Origin: JBCCCJ01 sp039029315
Lineage (GTDB): Bacteria > Bacteroidota > Bacteroidia > J057
Direction of reading: 5' to 3'
DNA length: 64,000 nt
NCBI GenBank assembly: GCA_039029315.1
Contig: JBCCGK010000030.1
Span: 43,695-107,694, forward strand
Shown: positions 10,147-19,911 of the stretch, in pieces
Layout of the letters: each line of letters starts with the position of its first letter
Numbering within the stretch: the first letter of the stretch is position 1
The notes under the pieces: generated by a model
What the model saw: the letters and a program-made list of their open reading frames with translations, nothing else
Databases searched by the model: none
What the model was told of the DNA's origin: nothing
Position numbers and translations under genes: made by a program

Positions 10147-10204
10147 GGGGTTCATACGCCCAAGATTCCCAAGCCATTGATCATTCTTTTATGTAACCAT
10201 CTTA

Positions 10205-10366
10205 GAGACTGTTTGGAAATCAATTACTTATTTTTTTGTATGCGTCTTTTTTCCTCATTCTGCGGCTTTTTTTGTTCTCATAGCACCACTATGAGAACAA
10301 AAAAGGGCCTTGGCTGAGAAAAAAATACTCCATAAAAATTCTCAGCACAGATTCCAAAACAGTCTC
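10205..10366 (+). mobile_element. MITE-like repeat, copy A (complete)
   Basis: 162 bases with terminal inverted repeats GAGACTGTTT / AAACAGTCTC, flanked by the direct repeat TTA (10202-10204 and 10367-10369). Its centre (10267-10304) is a hairpin with arms GTTCTCATAG and CTATGAGAAC, loop CACCA, flanked by T7 and A6 runs. A second stem (CTGAGAA...TTCTCAG) lies to the right. It encodes no protein. It follows the DUF1553 gene and precedes the AraC gene. Confidence 0.85.
10267..10304. terminator. Hairpin flanked by T and A runs inside copy A
   Basis: Ten-base perfect arms with a T run on one side and an A run on the other make this look like an intrinsic terminator readable in both directions. 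It would end transcription from the DUF1501/DUF1553 unit. Equivalent hairpins lie at 24522-24559, 26495-26532 and 63923-63960. Confidence 0.5.
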
Positions 10367-10443
10367 TTAGACAAGCATCGAGGTGAGGCTATCTTTAGAC
10401 AAAATCAATAGATATTCGTTCATTCTAAAAAAGGATCTTTTGC

Positions 10444-11352
10444 ATGAAGCTTTACTATAAGCCAACAAAACAAGAAGTATTTGATTCTATTCATGTAAGT
10501 CGTGTACAGGAACCATATCTTGGAGACAATTGGCATTTTCACGAGGAGTATGAATTGATTTATTTTTTGGAAGGAGCAGGGATACGAATTGTTGGGGACA
10601 ACATCTCTACCTTTCATGAGGGCGAATTGGTCCTTGTCGGAGAATGGCTTCCCCATTTATGGCGAAATAATGATGATGGGACAGGTAATTCAAAGGTGGA
10701 TTTTGTCGTGATTAAATTCCTAAAAACACCGCATGATGTGCACTTCTTTTCCTTACCGGAATTTGGAGCGATTCGTGGTTTGCTTGAAAAATCGAGACGA
10801 GGCATTTTATTTCCTTCTTCTATTCTCCCTAATATTCACGATCTCATCCTAAACTTATGTGCCAGTCAGTCCTCGATGAAACTCGTTCACTTTCTCCACC
10901 TGTTTCACCTTCTGGCAGAAGAGGATGATTATCAACTCCTTTCCAGCCCAAACTTTCTGATTCCTGAGCAAGTATCTGGAGAAAATCGTCTGCAAAAAAT
11001 CATTCATTTTGTTGCCAAACATTACAGACAAAAAATTTCTCTGGAAGAGATTTCAGATTTGGTCCATCTCAGCCCGACGGCCTTCTGTCGTTTTTTCAAA
11101 AGTCGAACCAATAATACCTTTTCACAATTCCTGAATGAGTTTCGTGTCAACCAAGCCTGTCTGATGTTGATCAATGGTGAAAAATCCATTAAACAAATCT
11201 GTTTTGAAGTTGGTTTCCATTCTCTGACCAATTTTAATCGCACGTTCAAAAGCATGAAAGGCGTATCGCCCAGTACCTACCAGAGGGCGCATCATCAGTT
11301 TCTCAATCCAGAAAATCTCACGCCAAACCCTGCTAATATCCGGTCAGCTTAA
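10444..11352 (+). CDS. AraC-family transcriptional regulator
   Basis: 302 residues. The N-terminal ~100 residues form a cupin-like sensor (DNWHFHEEYELIYFLEG near 25, with GELVLVGEWLPHLW near 60). The C-terminal ~100 residues are a double helix-turn-helix: ISLEEISDLVHLSPTAFCRFFKS for the first and IKQICFEVGFHSLTNFNRTFK with G-V-S-P-S-T-Y for the second. It lies just upstream of the SusC gene on the same strand, so it probably controls the susC-susD-FG-GAP-enolase-sulfatase locus in response to a small molecule, perhaps a sugar acid. That link is inference from position. Confidence 0.9.
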   Translation: MKLYYKPTKQEVFDSIHVSRVQEPYLGDNWHFHEEYELIYFLEGAGIRIVGDNISTFHEGELVLVGEWLPHLWRNNDDGTGNSKVDFVVIKFLKTPHDVHFFSLPEFGAIRGLLEKSRRGILFPSSILPNIHDLILNLCASQSSMKLVHFLHLFHLLAEEDDYQLLSSPNFLIPEQVSGENRLQKIIHFVAKHYRQKISLEEISDLVHLSPTAFCRFFKSRTNNTFSQFLNEFRVNQACLMLINGEKSIKQICFEVGFHSLTNFNRTFKSMKGVSPSTYQRAHHQFLNPENLTPNPANIRSA

Positions 11353-11519
11353 GATAACATACGGGCAAATAATATTCAGAGCCTTCCTTAATTTTCGAGT
11401 AGCATCTTTCTCTTATTTTCCCCATCCTGAGAGCACAATACTACAAGATAAAAAATGACAATCACTGTTTAAGGTGATGCCAGAAACATTGGTCTTGAAT
11501 TTTTTTTAATCCTCATTAT

Positions 11520-14500
11520 ATGAACGTTACTATCTACTACAGAATTCTTAGAAGTAGTCTTTTGGTCTTTTGCCTGATAGGTGCCTGCGCCACCTTACAG
11601 CTCCAGGCCAAGGATTATCCGAACCTAGGTGAACCTGATCCCCTTGAATCCACGATCGAGGGAACGATTACAGATGAAGCTGGACAACCCTTAGCTGGCG
11701 CAACTGTCACAGCCAAGGGAACGACCAGAGGAACCTTATCAAACAATTCGGGAAAGTATTCTTTAACTGTTCCTGATGGTGTCAATAGTATGATTTTCTC
11801 CTACATTGGTTATCAAACCCAAGAGGTAGAGATCAATGGCAGGACCACCATTAATGTTACCATGTTGGAAGACATCACCTCCCTGGATGAAGTGGTTGTA
11901 ACTGGTTACACAACGACCAAGAAAGCCAACCTCACAGGTGCTGTAACAGCAGTTACCTCAGAATCCATTGATAATCGTCCGCTGACCAGTGCAGCAGTAG
12001 CCATGCAGGGAGCAGCTCCTGGGGTCTTCATTAACCAGAATTCCGGGCAGCCTGGACGAGACAATGTTTTGATTCGTATCCGGGGTACTGGAACCCTGAA
12101 CAACTCCAATCCACTGATTTTGGTCGATGGGATTGAGGCACCGATCAGCAACCTGAATCCAGATGATATTGAAAGCATCACCATCTTGAAAGATGCAGCT
12201 TCTGCTGCGATCTATGGTTCCAGGGCTGCGAATGGCGTTGTTCTGGTTACCACCAAAATGGGCAACGACAGAGAAGGCGTTACTTTCAATTACAATGGAT
12301 ATGTCGGAACATCAGAAGGGATCAGACTTCCAGAGTTGATTACAGATGCTGCTACATTTGCAGAGTTGCACAATGAAGCGCAAACCAACTTTGGGGAGGC
12401 ACCCAAGTATTCAGCTGATGATATTGCCAACTTTAGAGCAAATGGACCCAATTCCAATGTCATGGATGAGCTGTTCACATCTGCTCCTATTCAGCAACAT
12501 AACTTCAGTGTAGCTGGTAGTTCCAAGAGTACAGACTTCCGATTTTCATTTGGCTACCTCGATCAGGACGGGATCATGGAGGAGACTGGATTTAAGCGAT
12601 ATACCAGTCGTTTGAACTTGAACACCAGGGTGAATAAGCAAGTAACCATCGGGGTAAATCTCTCTCTGGTAAGAGGGGATCGGGTTAGTCACCAGGAAAA
12701 TCCAGGTAACTTGATTGCGAATATGCTTCGCTCCCTTCCTGTAGATCCCATTCGGAATGACAATGGGGATCTGGTACGTCCCTTCTTTGGTGTAGGCAAT
12801 GCCTGGCTCAACATTCTAGGAACCGACTTCAACCGAATAGAAAATGACATCCTGGGATCAACCTTTATCGAATATGAAGTGATTCCTGGCTTAAAGGTTA
12901 AAGGAACTGCAGCAACCAACTACCGCCATCGGTATGATCGATTTGTCAGTGTTACCTATCCTTCCGCTGATCCATTTACCGGAGAAGTTACTGTAGGACC
13001 TGCTGAAAGCCGAAGTGCCAGCAGATCAACCTGGAATTCCTTGAATTTGACGACTTGGTTACAAGCCACCTATGAAAAGACCTTTGGCAAAAGCTATCTG
13101 AAGCTGCTCGGTGGATTCAACCAGGAAACCAGTTACTCTGAAAACTTCAATGCTGCCAGGCAAACCTTTATTTCTAACAATGTCTTGACCTTGAATGCTG
13201 GTGATCCATCTACCGCATCGAACAATGAAGGTGCTACCCAATGGGCGCTACAATCTTACTTCGGTCGAGTCAATTATGTCTTGGATGACAAATATCTGTT
13301 TGAAGCAAATGTCCGCCGTGATGGTTCTTCCAGATTCCAAACCGACAAATGGGGAGTATTTCCATCTTTTTCGGCCGGCTGGATCATCTCAAAAGAAAAT
13401 TTCTTCAATTCAGGTGTGATTGATTTCTTGAAAATCAGAGGATCATGGGGACAGCTTGGAAACCAAAATATTGGTGATTTCCGTTTTGCCAAAACCCTGA
13501 GCCTATCGCAGAACTACAACTTCGGAGGCTCCATCGTACAAGGTGTTGCACAAACGACTTTGGGGAATCCAGACTTGAGGTGGGAGGTAACAACTTCTAC
13601 CAATCTTGGCTTGAACCTGCACTTGTTTAAGGCCAAGATCCAACTCGAAGCAGATTACTTCATCCGAACCACAGATGATATCCTCTTCGATGTACCAGTC
13701 CCAACCATTTCTGGCTTTTTCTCGCAGATCCTGAACTCAGCTACTGTCCAAAACAAAGGCTGGGAAGCCACATTGACTTACAGAGAGAATATCGGAGATT
13801 TTTCTTTCGGCCTGAGTGGCAATGTCACCAATGTAAAAAACGAAGTTCTGAAACTGAACAAACTTCTGGGTGAAGATGAAGTGGACCGCCGAATCTTTGG
13901 TGGGAATGCCGGGCAAACCATTCTGGAACCAGGTGCTCCAATTAGTGCCTATTATGGGTATCGATCTTTGGGAATCTTCCGCTCACAAGCGGAATATGAT
14001 GCAGCTCCAGACCACACTGGCATCAATGGCCTGTACGGACCTGGTGATGTGATTCTGGAAGATTTGGATGGAAATGGAATCATCGACGCTGAAGACCGAC
14101 AGGTGATCGGGAACCAGAATCCAGAATGGATTTATGGTCTCAACATTGATTTAGGTTTCAAAGGGTTTGCGCTAACCGCTCTTCTCCAAGGAGCTGCAAG
14201 CTACCAAACCTATGGAAGTAATGAACTGTTCTGGCCCTTCAACAATCTCCATACAACAGATACTCGTTGGTTGGATCGCTGGACACCAGAAAATACAAAT
14301 GGTGCTTATCCTAGAGTCTTCTTGGGTGGCGACGGATGGCCTTCAACATCTGTTTCCAATAGCTTTTGGCTGTTGGACCGATCTCACCTCAGACTTAGAA
14401 ATGTTCAGTTGAGTTACACATTGCCTACTGCTGCAGTAGCTAACAACTTCTTGCAGAGTGTGCAAATCTATGTGAACGGACAGAACCTCGCAACCTTCAC

Positions 14501-14606
14501 TTCATTTCCATTTTTTGATCCAGAAAGACCTCCTGGGGTAAACCGGGCTTGGGATAGCTTCCCGAATCTCAGAATTCTCTCTGCTGGAGCCAATATAAAA
14601 TTTTGA
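11520..14606 (+). CDS. SusC/RagA-family TonB-dependent outer-membrane transporter
   Basis: 1028 residues. After a signal peptide (to about residue 31) there is a carboxypeptidase-D-like regulatory domain (STIEGTITDEAGQPLAGATV, 45-125), a TonB box (LDEVVVTGY), a plug domain with the SusC-type stretch LVDGIEAPISNLNPDDIESI and SAAIYGSRAANGVVLVTTK, and a long beta-barrel ending in an aromatic-rich strand with terminal Phe (NIKF). SusC proteins import oligomers captured by SusD across the outer membrane using TonB energy. The SusD gene starts 14 bases downstream, so the two are co-transcribed. Confidence 0.97.
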   Translation: MNVTIYYRILRSSLLVFCLIGACATLQLQAKDYPNLGEPDPLESTIEGTITDEAGQPLAGATVTAKGTTRGTLSNNSGKYSLTVPDGVNSMIFSYIGYQTQEVEINGRTTINVTMLEDITSLDEVVVTGYTTTKKANLTGAVTAVTSESIDNRPLTSAAVAMQGAAPGVFINQNSGQPGRDNVLIRIRGTGTLNNSNPLILVDGIEAPISNLNPDDIESITILKDAASAAIYGSRAANGVVLVTTKMGNDREGVTFNYNGYVGTSEGIRLPELITDAATFAELHNEAQTNFGEAPKYSADDIANFRANGPNSNVMDELFTSAPIQQHNFSVAGSSKSTDFRFSFGYLDQDGIMEETGFKRYTSRLNLNTRVNKQVTIGVNLSLVRGDRVSHQENPGNLIANMLRSLPVDPIRNDNGDLVRPFFGVGNAWLNILGTDFNRIENDILGSTFIEYEVIPGLKVKGTAATNYRHRYDRFVSVTYPSADPFTGEVTVGPAESRSASRSTWNSLNLTTWLQATYEKTFGKSYLKLLGGFNQETSYSENFNAARQTFISNNVLTLNAGDPSTASNNEGATQWALQSYFGRVNYVLDDKYLFEANVRRDGSSRFQTDKWGVFPSFSAGWIISKENFFNSGVIDFLKIRGSWGQLGNQNIGDFRFAKTLSLSQNYNFGGSIVQGVAQTTLGNPDLRWEVTTSTNLGLNLHLFKAKIQLEADYFIRTTDDILFDVPVPTISGFFSQILNSATVQNKGWEATLTYRENIGDFSFGLSGNVTNVKNEVLKLNKLLGEDEVDRRIFGGNAGQTILEPGAPISAYYGYRSLGIFRSQAEYDAAPDHTGINGLYGPGDVILEDLDGNGIIDAEDRQVIGNQNPEWIYGLNIDLGFKGFALTALLQGAASYQTYGSNELFWPFNNLHTTDTRWLDRWTPENTNGAYPRVFLGGDGWPSTSVSNSFWLLDRSHLRLRNVQLSYTLPTAAVANNFLQSVQIYVNGQNLATFTSFPFFDPERPPGVNRAWDSFPNLRILSAGANIKF

Positions 14607-14620
14607 AAAATTAGAAAACG

Positions 14621-16198
14621 ATGAAAAATTTGATAAGAATCATATTTCTAACCGGTGTGTTAACTATGTCAAGCTGTGCTGACGCGCTTAATCTCACACC
14701 GATTGATAGTGGCGCACTTGATGGTTTTTTTACCAGTACGACTGATGTGATTGCTGGTGTAAATGGTGTGTACCAAATCTGGACCGGCCGTTGGTGGGGT
14801 GGCGCATACATCCATGTCCAGCCTCATTTTGAAGCAGTAACAGAAAATGCTGTGATCTGCTGTGCCTGGGAATATCAGTATAAAGCGATTGCTCAAGGAA
14901 CCTTTAGTCCCGCAACCGGAGGTGTTGTGGGATGGAAATGGGACTTTGGCTATCAATCCATCTTTAGAGTAAACTCTATCCTGGAAGTCATCGAATCTGG
15001 TGTCATCGAAGATTTGCCCACCAGTTCTGATGCCTATAAGCAGCTGACAGCTGAGTTAAGATTCCTTCGTGCATATGTATACCAGGAGCTGACCTTCCTT
15101 TATGGTGATGTGCCTTTGGTAGACAAAACCCTAACGCCGGCTGAAGCCCGGGAAATCGCCCGTTCTCCCAGAACGCAGGTGGAAGATTTAATGTATGCTG
15201 ATCTGGACTATGCAATTGAGAATTTGAAAGATGAACCCTTCCAGGGAGAATTTGGTCGCCCAACCAGAATTGCTGCTCTGGCACTGAAAGGAAGAGCGCA
15301 AATGTACAGAAGCGATTTCACAGGTGCTGCTTCGACTTTGAAGCAAGTCATCGACGAAGAAGGAGGAGTTGTAGGCCTGGATCCTGATTATGAGAGTTTG
15401 TTTAGAGGAGACAATGAGCAAAGTCCTGAGATCATTTTCAGCCTTCAGTATGTAGACAATGAAGTAGGTGCAGGTGAAGGCAGCTTCCTAGCCGCTCACT
15501 ACGGACCCAATACACTCGCCAATACCTCCGCTGGAACGGGTCAAGGTTGGGGTGCATTTGACTTTACAGAGCATTTGGTCAATGACTACTGGATGACTGA
15601 TGGCATGCCTTATGATCAGTCTCCCCTATATGATCCTGACAATCCTTATGCAAATCGTGATTCCAGATTTGAAGGAACCTTCTTCTTTCCAGGTGCTGTG
15701 TACAGAGGGGTAACCTTGGACACGATCAACTTTAATACCAATGGAGCTCCGAAAACCATCCATATCGCCTCCAGAAAATGGAAAAGCGAAACCTCTAATA
15801 GCTCCTGGAATACCAATAGCAAAGTTGACTTTGTACTGATGCGATATGCCGATGTATTATTGATGTATGCAGAAGCCGTCAATGAGACTTCTGGGGCAAC
15901 TCCGGCTGTCTATGAGGCGATGAACAAGATTCGCGATCGTGCGATGATGCCTCATGTAACCACTGGACTGTCCAAAGATCAAATGCGAGATGAAATCAAG
16001 CATGAAAGAAAAGTGGAATTCTTCATGGAAGGCACTCGCTACTTTGACCTGCTAAGATGGAGAGATGCAGAATCTGTCCTGCTGACTCCTGGAATCGCAG
16101 AATCCAGAATATTTGATGCAAGTAAGCATTACCTGTGGCCCATTCCACAGTTTGCCATTGACCAAAGTCCAAATCTTACCCAGAATCCTGGATATTAG
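14621..16198 (+). CDS. SusD/RagB-family nutrient-binding lipoprotein
   Basis: 525 residues with a lipoprotein signal (LTMSSC, Cys near 19). SusD signatures are present: an N-terminal helical region with AELRFLRAYVYQELTFLYGDVPLVD, a TPR-like middle (ALKGRAQMYRSDFTGA), and a C-terminal RagB/SusD block with VDFVLMRYADVLLMYAEAVNE, ERKVEFFMEGTRYFDLLRW and a final LWPIPQFAID...NPGY. It sits on the cell surface as a lid on the SusC barrel. Its ligand is unknown; a neighbouring sulfatase and an acid-sugar-type enolase hint at a sulfated or acidic saccharide. Confidence 0.97.
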   Translation: MKNLIRIIFLTGVLTMSSCADALNLTPIDSGALDGFFTSTTDVIAGVNGVYQIWTGRWWGGAYIHVQPHFEAVTENAVICCAWEYQYKAIAQGTFSPATGGVVGWKWDFGYQSIFRVNSILEVIESGVIEDLPTSSDAYKQLTAELRFLRAYVYQELTFLYGDVPLVDKTLTPAEAREIARSPRTQVEDLMYADLDYAIENLKDEPFQGEFGRPTRIAALALKGRAQMYRSDFTGAASTLKQVIDEEGGVVGLDPDYESLFRGDNEQSPEIIFSLQYVDNEVGAGEGSFLAAHYGPNTLANTSAGTGQGWGAFDFTEHLVNDYWMTDGMPYDQSPLYDPDNPYANRDSRFEGTFFFPGAVYRGVTLDTINFNTNGAPKTIHIASRKWKSETSNSSWNTNSKVDFVLMRYADVLLMYAEAVNETSGATPAVYEAMNKIRDRAMMPHVTTGLSKDQMRDEIKHERKVEFFMEGTRYFDLLRWRDAESVLLTPGIAESRIFDASKHYLWPIPQFAIDQSPNLTQNPGY

Positions 16199-16237
16199 GA
16201 TTGCAGAACACATTGTTCAAAGGGTATGATCATATAT

Positions 16238-16277
16238 TCCCGGTCCATTCTTCCTACAAGGTGGAGTGGTACCGGGA
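16238..16277. terminator. Weak stem-loop after susD
   Basis: TCCCGGT at 16238-16244 pairs with ACCGGGA at 16271-16277. No clear T run follows, so it may be a processing or attenuating structure rather than a strict terminator between susD and the FG-GAP gene. Confidence 0.25.
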
Positions 16278-16427
16278 ATTCTTCTCTGTCTTCAAATCGC
16301 GTTTGAGATCCCTCTCCATCAAACCGCTGTACTCTATTTTTTGTCAGTAAGGACCTTCAGTTCTCCTTTTCGTTTGTATGTTTACAGGAAGGACTGACAA
16401 AATGAATGATGTAATTTGGCAAACATT

Positions 16428-18332
16428 ATGCGAAGTTTTCTCTATTCAACAACTCCAATCGTTTTATTGATTCTATTATTGCCTTTTTGCCTCCGGGCTC
16501 AGCCGCAATTCACAGATGTAACCAATGAAGCAGGGATCAATCATTCCTTCCTGGTCTTTCAAGGAACTTTCGGTGGGGGAGCTGCAGTGATAGATTATGA
16601 CAATGATGGCTGGGAAGACCTTTTTCTCGCTGGCGGCAGAGGAGAGAATCAGCTGCTCAAAAACATGGGAAATGGAAGCTTTCAGAATGTATCTATCAGT
16701 GCTGGATTGGATGCCCTGGAAGGATTCGTGAGCCAGGGAGCTGCGGTTGCTGATGTGAACAAGGATGGTTGGCAGGACTTATTCATCACGACCATCACAA
16801 AGATCGATGGAGATGAATTTACCGAAGCCTCCAATGTTTTGCTGATCAATCAACAAAATGGAAGGTTCAAAGATCAATCTGAAGCATATGGGATCGTAGA
16901 GACGACTTTCTCATCAGCTGCTTCTTTTGGTGATGTGAATGGGGATGGATATCCGGATCTATACGTAGGAAATTATTTTGAGGACTATGAAGGCTCCCTG
17001 GACCAGTTCGCAGGACCAACGATTGGAGGGGAAATTCAACCCGCTTTGGATCAATTTTATATCAATGATCGTGGGCGGAAATTCGTGGAAGTATCTCATA
17101 TTTATGGGATTGCAAGCAGAGGTCTGACTTTTCAGGGTCTTTGGACCGATTTCGACAACGACAAAGATCTGGACCTTATTGTAGCCAATGACTTTGGTAA
17201 TCGAGCTACCCCCAACCAACTCTATAGAAATGAGTTCCCTGAAGCCAGGTTTTCAGAGATTTCACAAATCAAGAATTTCGATTTTGGAATCAATGGGATG
17301 GGCATAGCTGCTTGCGATATCAATCAGGATGGCTGGTTAGATTATATCATTTCCAACATTCAGGTGTCTCCATTCTTTATCAATCAAGGTCCAACCAGAG
17401 CATTTACTGAAGAATCTATCCCAAGAGGCACTGGCTATTTTATTGTTAACACCAATGAAGGACATCGGATTACTCCTGTGAGTTGGGGATTGAATTTTTT
17501 TGATTTTGATCATGATATGGATCAGGATCTCTATATCACCAATGGTTGTTTAAATCCTTCGCTTACGCCTAGCCCTAATTTAATGTTGGAAAATACCGAT
17601 GGTCATTTTGAAGATTTGGCTCCCTCCTTACAAACCAATGACCATTCAATAGGTCGAGGTTCTGTGGAATTGGATTTTGACCATGATGGGGATCTTGATC
17701 TTTTGGTGGTGAATCAGGCCACTTTCAACAATGAAGATATTGGTGTCCCTCTCCTGGGCACCCGTCTGTATAGAAATGATTCTCCAACAACAAACAACTG
17801 GCTGAAGGTCAAATTGACAGGACTTAGATCTGATGCAAATGGCATTGGTTCCAGGCTCGAAGCTTATGTGGGAGGCAAACAGCTGATTCGGGAAATCTAT
17901 GCAGGATCAAGTCATCAGTCTCAAAATAGTTTGATAGCTCATTTTGGTCTTGGTGAACATACACAGCTTGATTCGCTGGCTATCCAGTGGATTGGGGGGA
18001 ATCGACAAACGCTCTTCCAAGTTCAGGCAAATCAAACCATTGAGATCCTAGAGGAAGTAGATTCTAGCCCATATTCATCTGTGGAGTTTACAGTTTATCC
18101 GACCTATTTTGATCAAACTCTTTCTATCAAATTCGCATCACCAGAGTTCACTTCATTTAGTCTAACAGTGATTGATGCCAGTGGAAGACGAATCGAAGAG
18201 TTAGCAGAAAATGGGCAGGATTTTGGAAGTACTTATGTATGGAAAGTCCCAAATAGCCTCGCTCCAGGATTATATTTGTTTGTTTTGAAAACAGATGCAG
18301 GTGTATTTCTAAAAAAAGGGGTGCGTTTGTAG
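16428..18332 (+). CDS. FG-GAP/VCBS repeat and ASPIC/UnbV-domain protein with T9SS sorting tail
   Basis: 634 residues from the ATG at 16428; a TTG four codons upstream is an unlikely start. A signal peptide ends near LRAQ. Calcium-binding FG-GAP/VCBS blades repeat through most of the protein (DYDNDGWEDLFLAGG, DVNKDGWQDLF, DVNGDGYPDLYVGN, DFDHDGDLDLLVV). An ASPIC/UnbV domain lies at about 457-530 (NWLKVKLTG...GLGEHTQLDSLAIQWIGG). The last ~85 residues form a type A sorting domain (FTVYPTYFDQTLSI...LAPGLYLFVLKT), predicting export by type IX secretion. It follows susD by 229 bases on the same strand. Its role is unproven; it could be a surface binding protein for the same substrate. Confidence 0.9.
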   Translation: MRSFLYSTTPIVLLILLLPFCLRAQPQFTDVTNEAGINHSFLVFQGTFGGGAAVIDYDNDGWEDLFLAGGRGENQLLKNMGNGSFQNVSISAGLDALEGFVSQGAAVADVNKDGWQDLFITTITKIDGDEFTEASNVLLINQQNGRFKDQSEAYGIVETTFSSAASFGDVNGDGYPDLYVGNYFEDYEGSLDQFAGPTIGGEIQPALDQFYINDRGRKFVEVSHIYGIASRGLTFQGLWTDFDNDKDLDLIVANDFGNRATPNQLYRNEFPEARFSEISQIKNFDFGINGMGIAACDINQDGWLDYIISNIQVSPFFINQGPTRAFTEESIPRGTGYFIVNTNEGHRITPVSWGLNFFDFDHDMDQDLYITNGCLNPSLTPSPNLMLENTDGHFEDLAPSLQTNDHSIGRGSVELDFDHDGDLDLLVVNQATFNNEDIGVPLLGTRLYRNDSPTTNNWLKVKLTGLRSDANGIGSRLEAYVGGKQLIREIYAGSSHQSQNSLIAHFGLGEHTQLDSLAIQWIGGNRQTLFQVQANQTIEILEEVDSSPYSSVEFTVYPTYFDQTLSIKFASPEFTSFSLTVIDASGRRIEELAENGQDFGSTYVWKVPNSLAPGLYLFVLKTDAGVFLKKGVRL

Positions 18333-18486
18333 AAGATGCTTCGCCTTGGATAAATCAGGCAGTTCGAAGATCTTGCTCTTCTTCCTCTCTCACTTTCCTG
18401 TCCTATGTCTTATTCCAGGAAATCATCCTGTATGGGGACCTCTATATCTAAATTATTTGTTTCAATACCAACTAACCGCATATACA

Positions 18487-19620
18487 ATGAAGATCAGTAG
18501 AATTGAGACATATATCCTAAAAGATCAGTTAGAGCAAGAATTTTATTTTTCTCAATGGGCATATAGCGAACGGAAGATCTGCATTGTCAAAATTACTACC
18601 GATTCTGGATTAACAGGATGGGGGGAAGGATATGGCCCCGCAGATGTTCTGGAAGCTGGAATTCAGCTGTTGAAACCCATTCTGTTGGGACGAGATCCAT
18701 TGGAGCAGGAAACGCTTTGGTTTGATATGTACAGAAAAACCCTGGATTATGCACGCCGTGGGATTTTGGTAGCTTCTATCAGTGCTCTGGATATTGCACT
18801 TTGGGACCTAAAAGGAAAGATTCTGGATCTTCCTGTCAGCACACTTCTTGGCGGACGTCATCGGTCAAGAGTAATGCCTTATGCTACTGGATTGTATTTT
18901 TCACAAACAGACCATTTGACGGATGAATTGGTTGATGAAGCCAGAGAATATGTTGCTCAGGGCTTCCAGGCTATCAAAATGAAGGTCGGTCTGGGCATCA
19001 ACAAAGATGTTGCTCATGTCAAAGCCGTCCGTGAAGCCATCGGAGATTCTGTCAAATTGATGGTAGATTCCAACCATGCCTATTCCCTTAGAGAAGCGGT
19101 CGAATTATCCAGGAAAATTGAACAATATGATATCGGCTGGTTTGAGGAACCCATTTCTCCAGAACAATACCAGCAATACCAGGAACTTCGTACAAAAACC
19201 AGTATCCCGATTGCAGGAGGAGAGTGCGAATATCTCCGCTACGGACATCATCAATTGCTTCAACAACACTGTGTAGATATTCTTCAGGTGGATATCTGCT
19301 CCGCTGGCGGTCTGACTGAGGCCAAACGAATTGCCTCTTTAGCCAGTACTTACGGTGTCGAAATTGTGCCACATAGTTGGGGAACAGGAATTGCCTTGCA
19401 TACAGCCATTCATTTCATCTCCAATCTTGAACCCCTTCCAGGTCGCTTGTTTTCGCCAGATTGTTTTCTGGAATATGACAGGACAGAAAATGCGCTTCGA
19501 GAAAGGCTGACTTCTCCCTCCATTCGTATGAAAGACGGGTTCATTGAAGTACCTCAAAAACCCGGTCTGGGCATTGAGGTGCATGAAGAAGCATTGGAAG
19601 AATTTGCCATGAGTGTTTGA
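18487..19620 (+). CDS. Mandelate racemase/muconate lactonizing enzyme-type enolase superfamily protein
   Basis: 377 residues from the ATG at 18487 (MKISRIETYIL). An upstream TTG at 18346 would add an unrelated 47-residue leader. Enolase-superfamily residues of the mandelate racemase subgroup are present: KMK at 164-166, metal ligands Asp194 (VDSNH), Glu220/221 (FEEP) and Glu246 (GGE), and the Asp269/His296 dyad (QVD and PHSWG). Such enzymes dehydrate sugar acids or racemise carboxylates by abstracting an alpha-proton. Specificity cannot be assigned. Its place between the SusCD unit and the sulfatase suggests action on an acidic sugar released from the imported polymer. Confidence 0.9.
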   Translation: MKISRIETYILKDQLEQEFYFSQWAYSERKICIVKITTDSGLTGWGEGYGPADVLEAGIQLLKPILLGRDPLEQETLWFDMYRKTLDYARRGILVASISALDIALWDLKGKILDLPVSTLLGGRHRSRVMPYATGLYFSQTDHLTDELVDEAREYVAQGFQAIKMKVGLGINKDVAHVKAVREAIGDSVKLMVDSNHAYSLREAVELSRKIEQYDIGWFEEPISPEQYQQYQELRTKTSIPIAGGECEYLRYGHHQLLQQHCVDILQVDICSAGGLTEAKRIASLASTYGVEIVPHSWGTGIALHTAIHFISNLEPLPGRLFSPDCFLEYDRTENALRERLTSPSIRMKDGFIEVPQKPGLGIEVHEEALEEFAMSV

Positions 19621-19911
19621 CAATCATTGATTTCTCATTTTGTCTTGATATGAATCATACTAAGTAGGGGGACACATTTATTTGTGAGGGATATAGAAGG
19701 CATAAGGGAAAAAAGGGAGAAATCTTACCAATCAAGCCATTATATCCCCTATTTCCTTTATACCCAAAATCAAAACTAATATTGTCCATCTACTTACTAG
19801 ACAAAATTATTATGAATGATTTATCAGAGAAGATTTACAAGATTGGAATTAACTGAACAACAATATCTTAATCCTGTAAATCCTGTCTAACACACAAGCT
19901 TGAGTAGAAAA

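Noticed and set aside
18346..18486. TTG start for the enolase-superfamily gene
   Set aside because: It adds a leader unlike the family, while the ATG at 18487 begins at the usual first strand.
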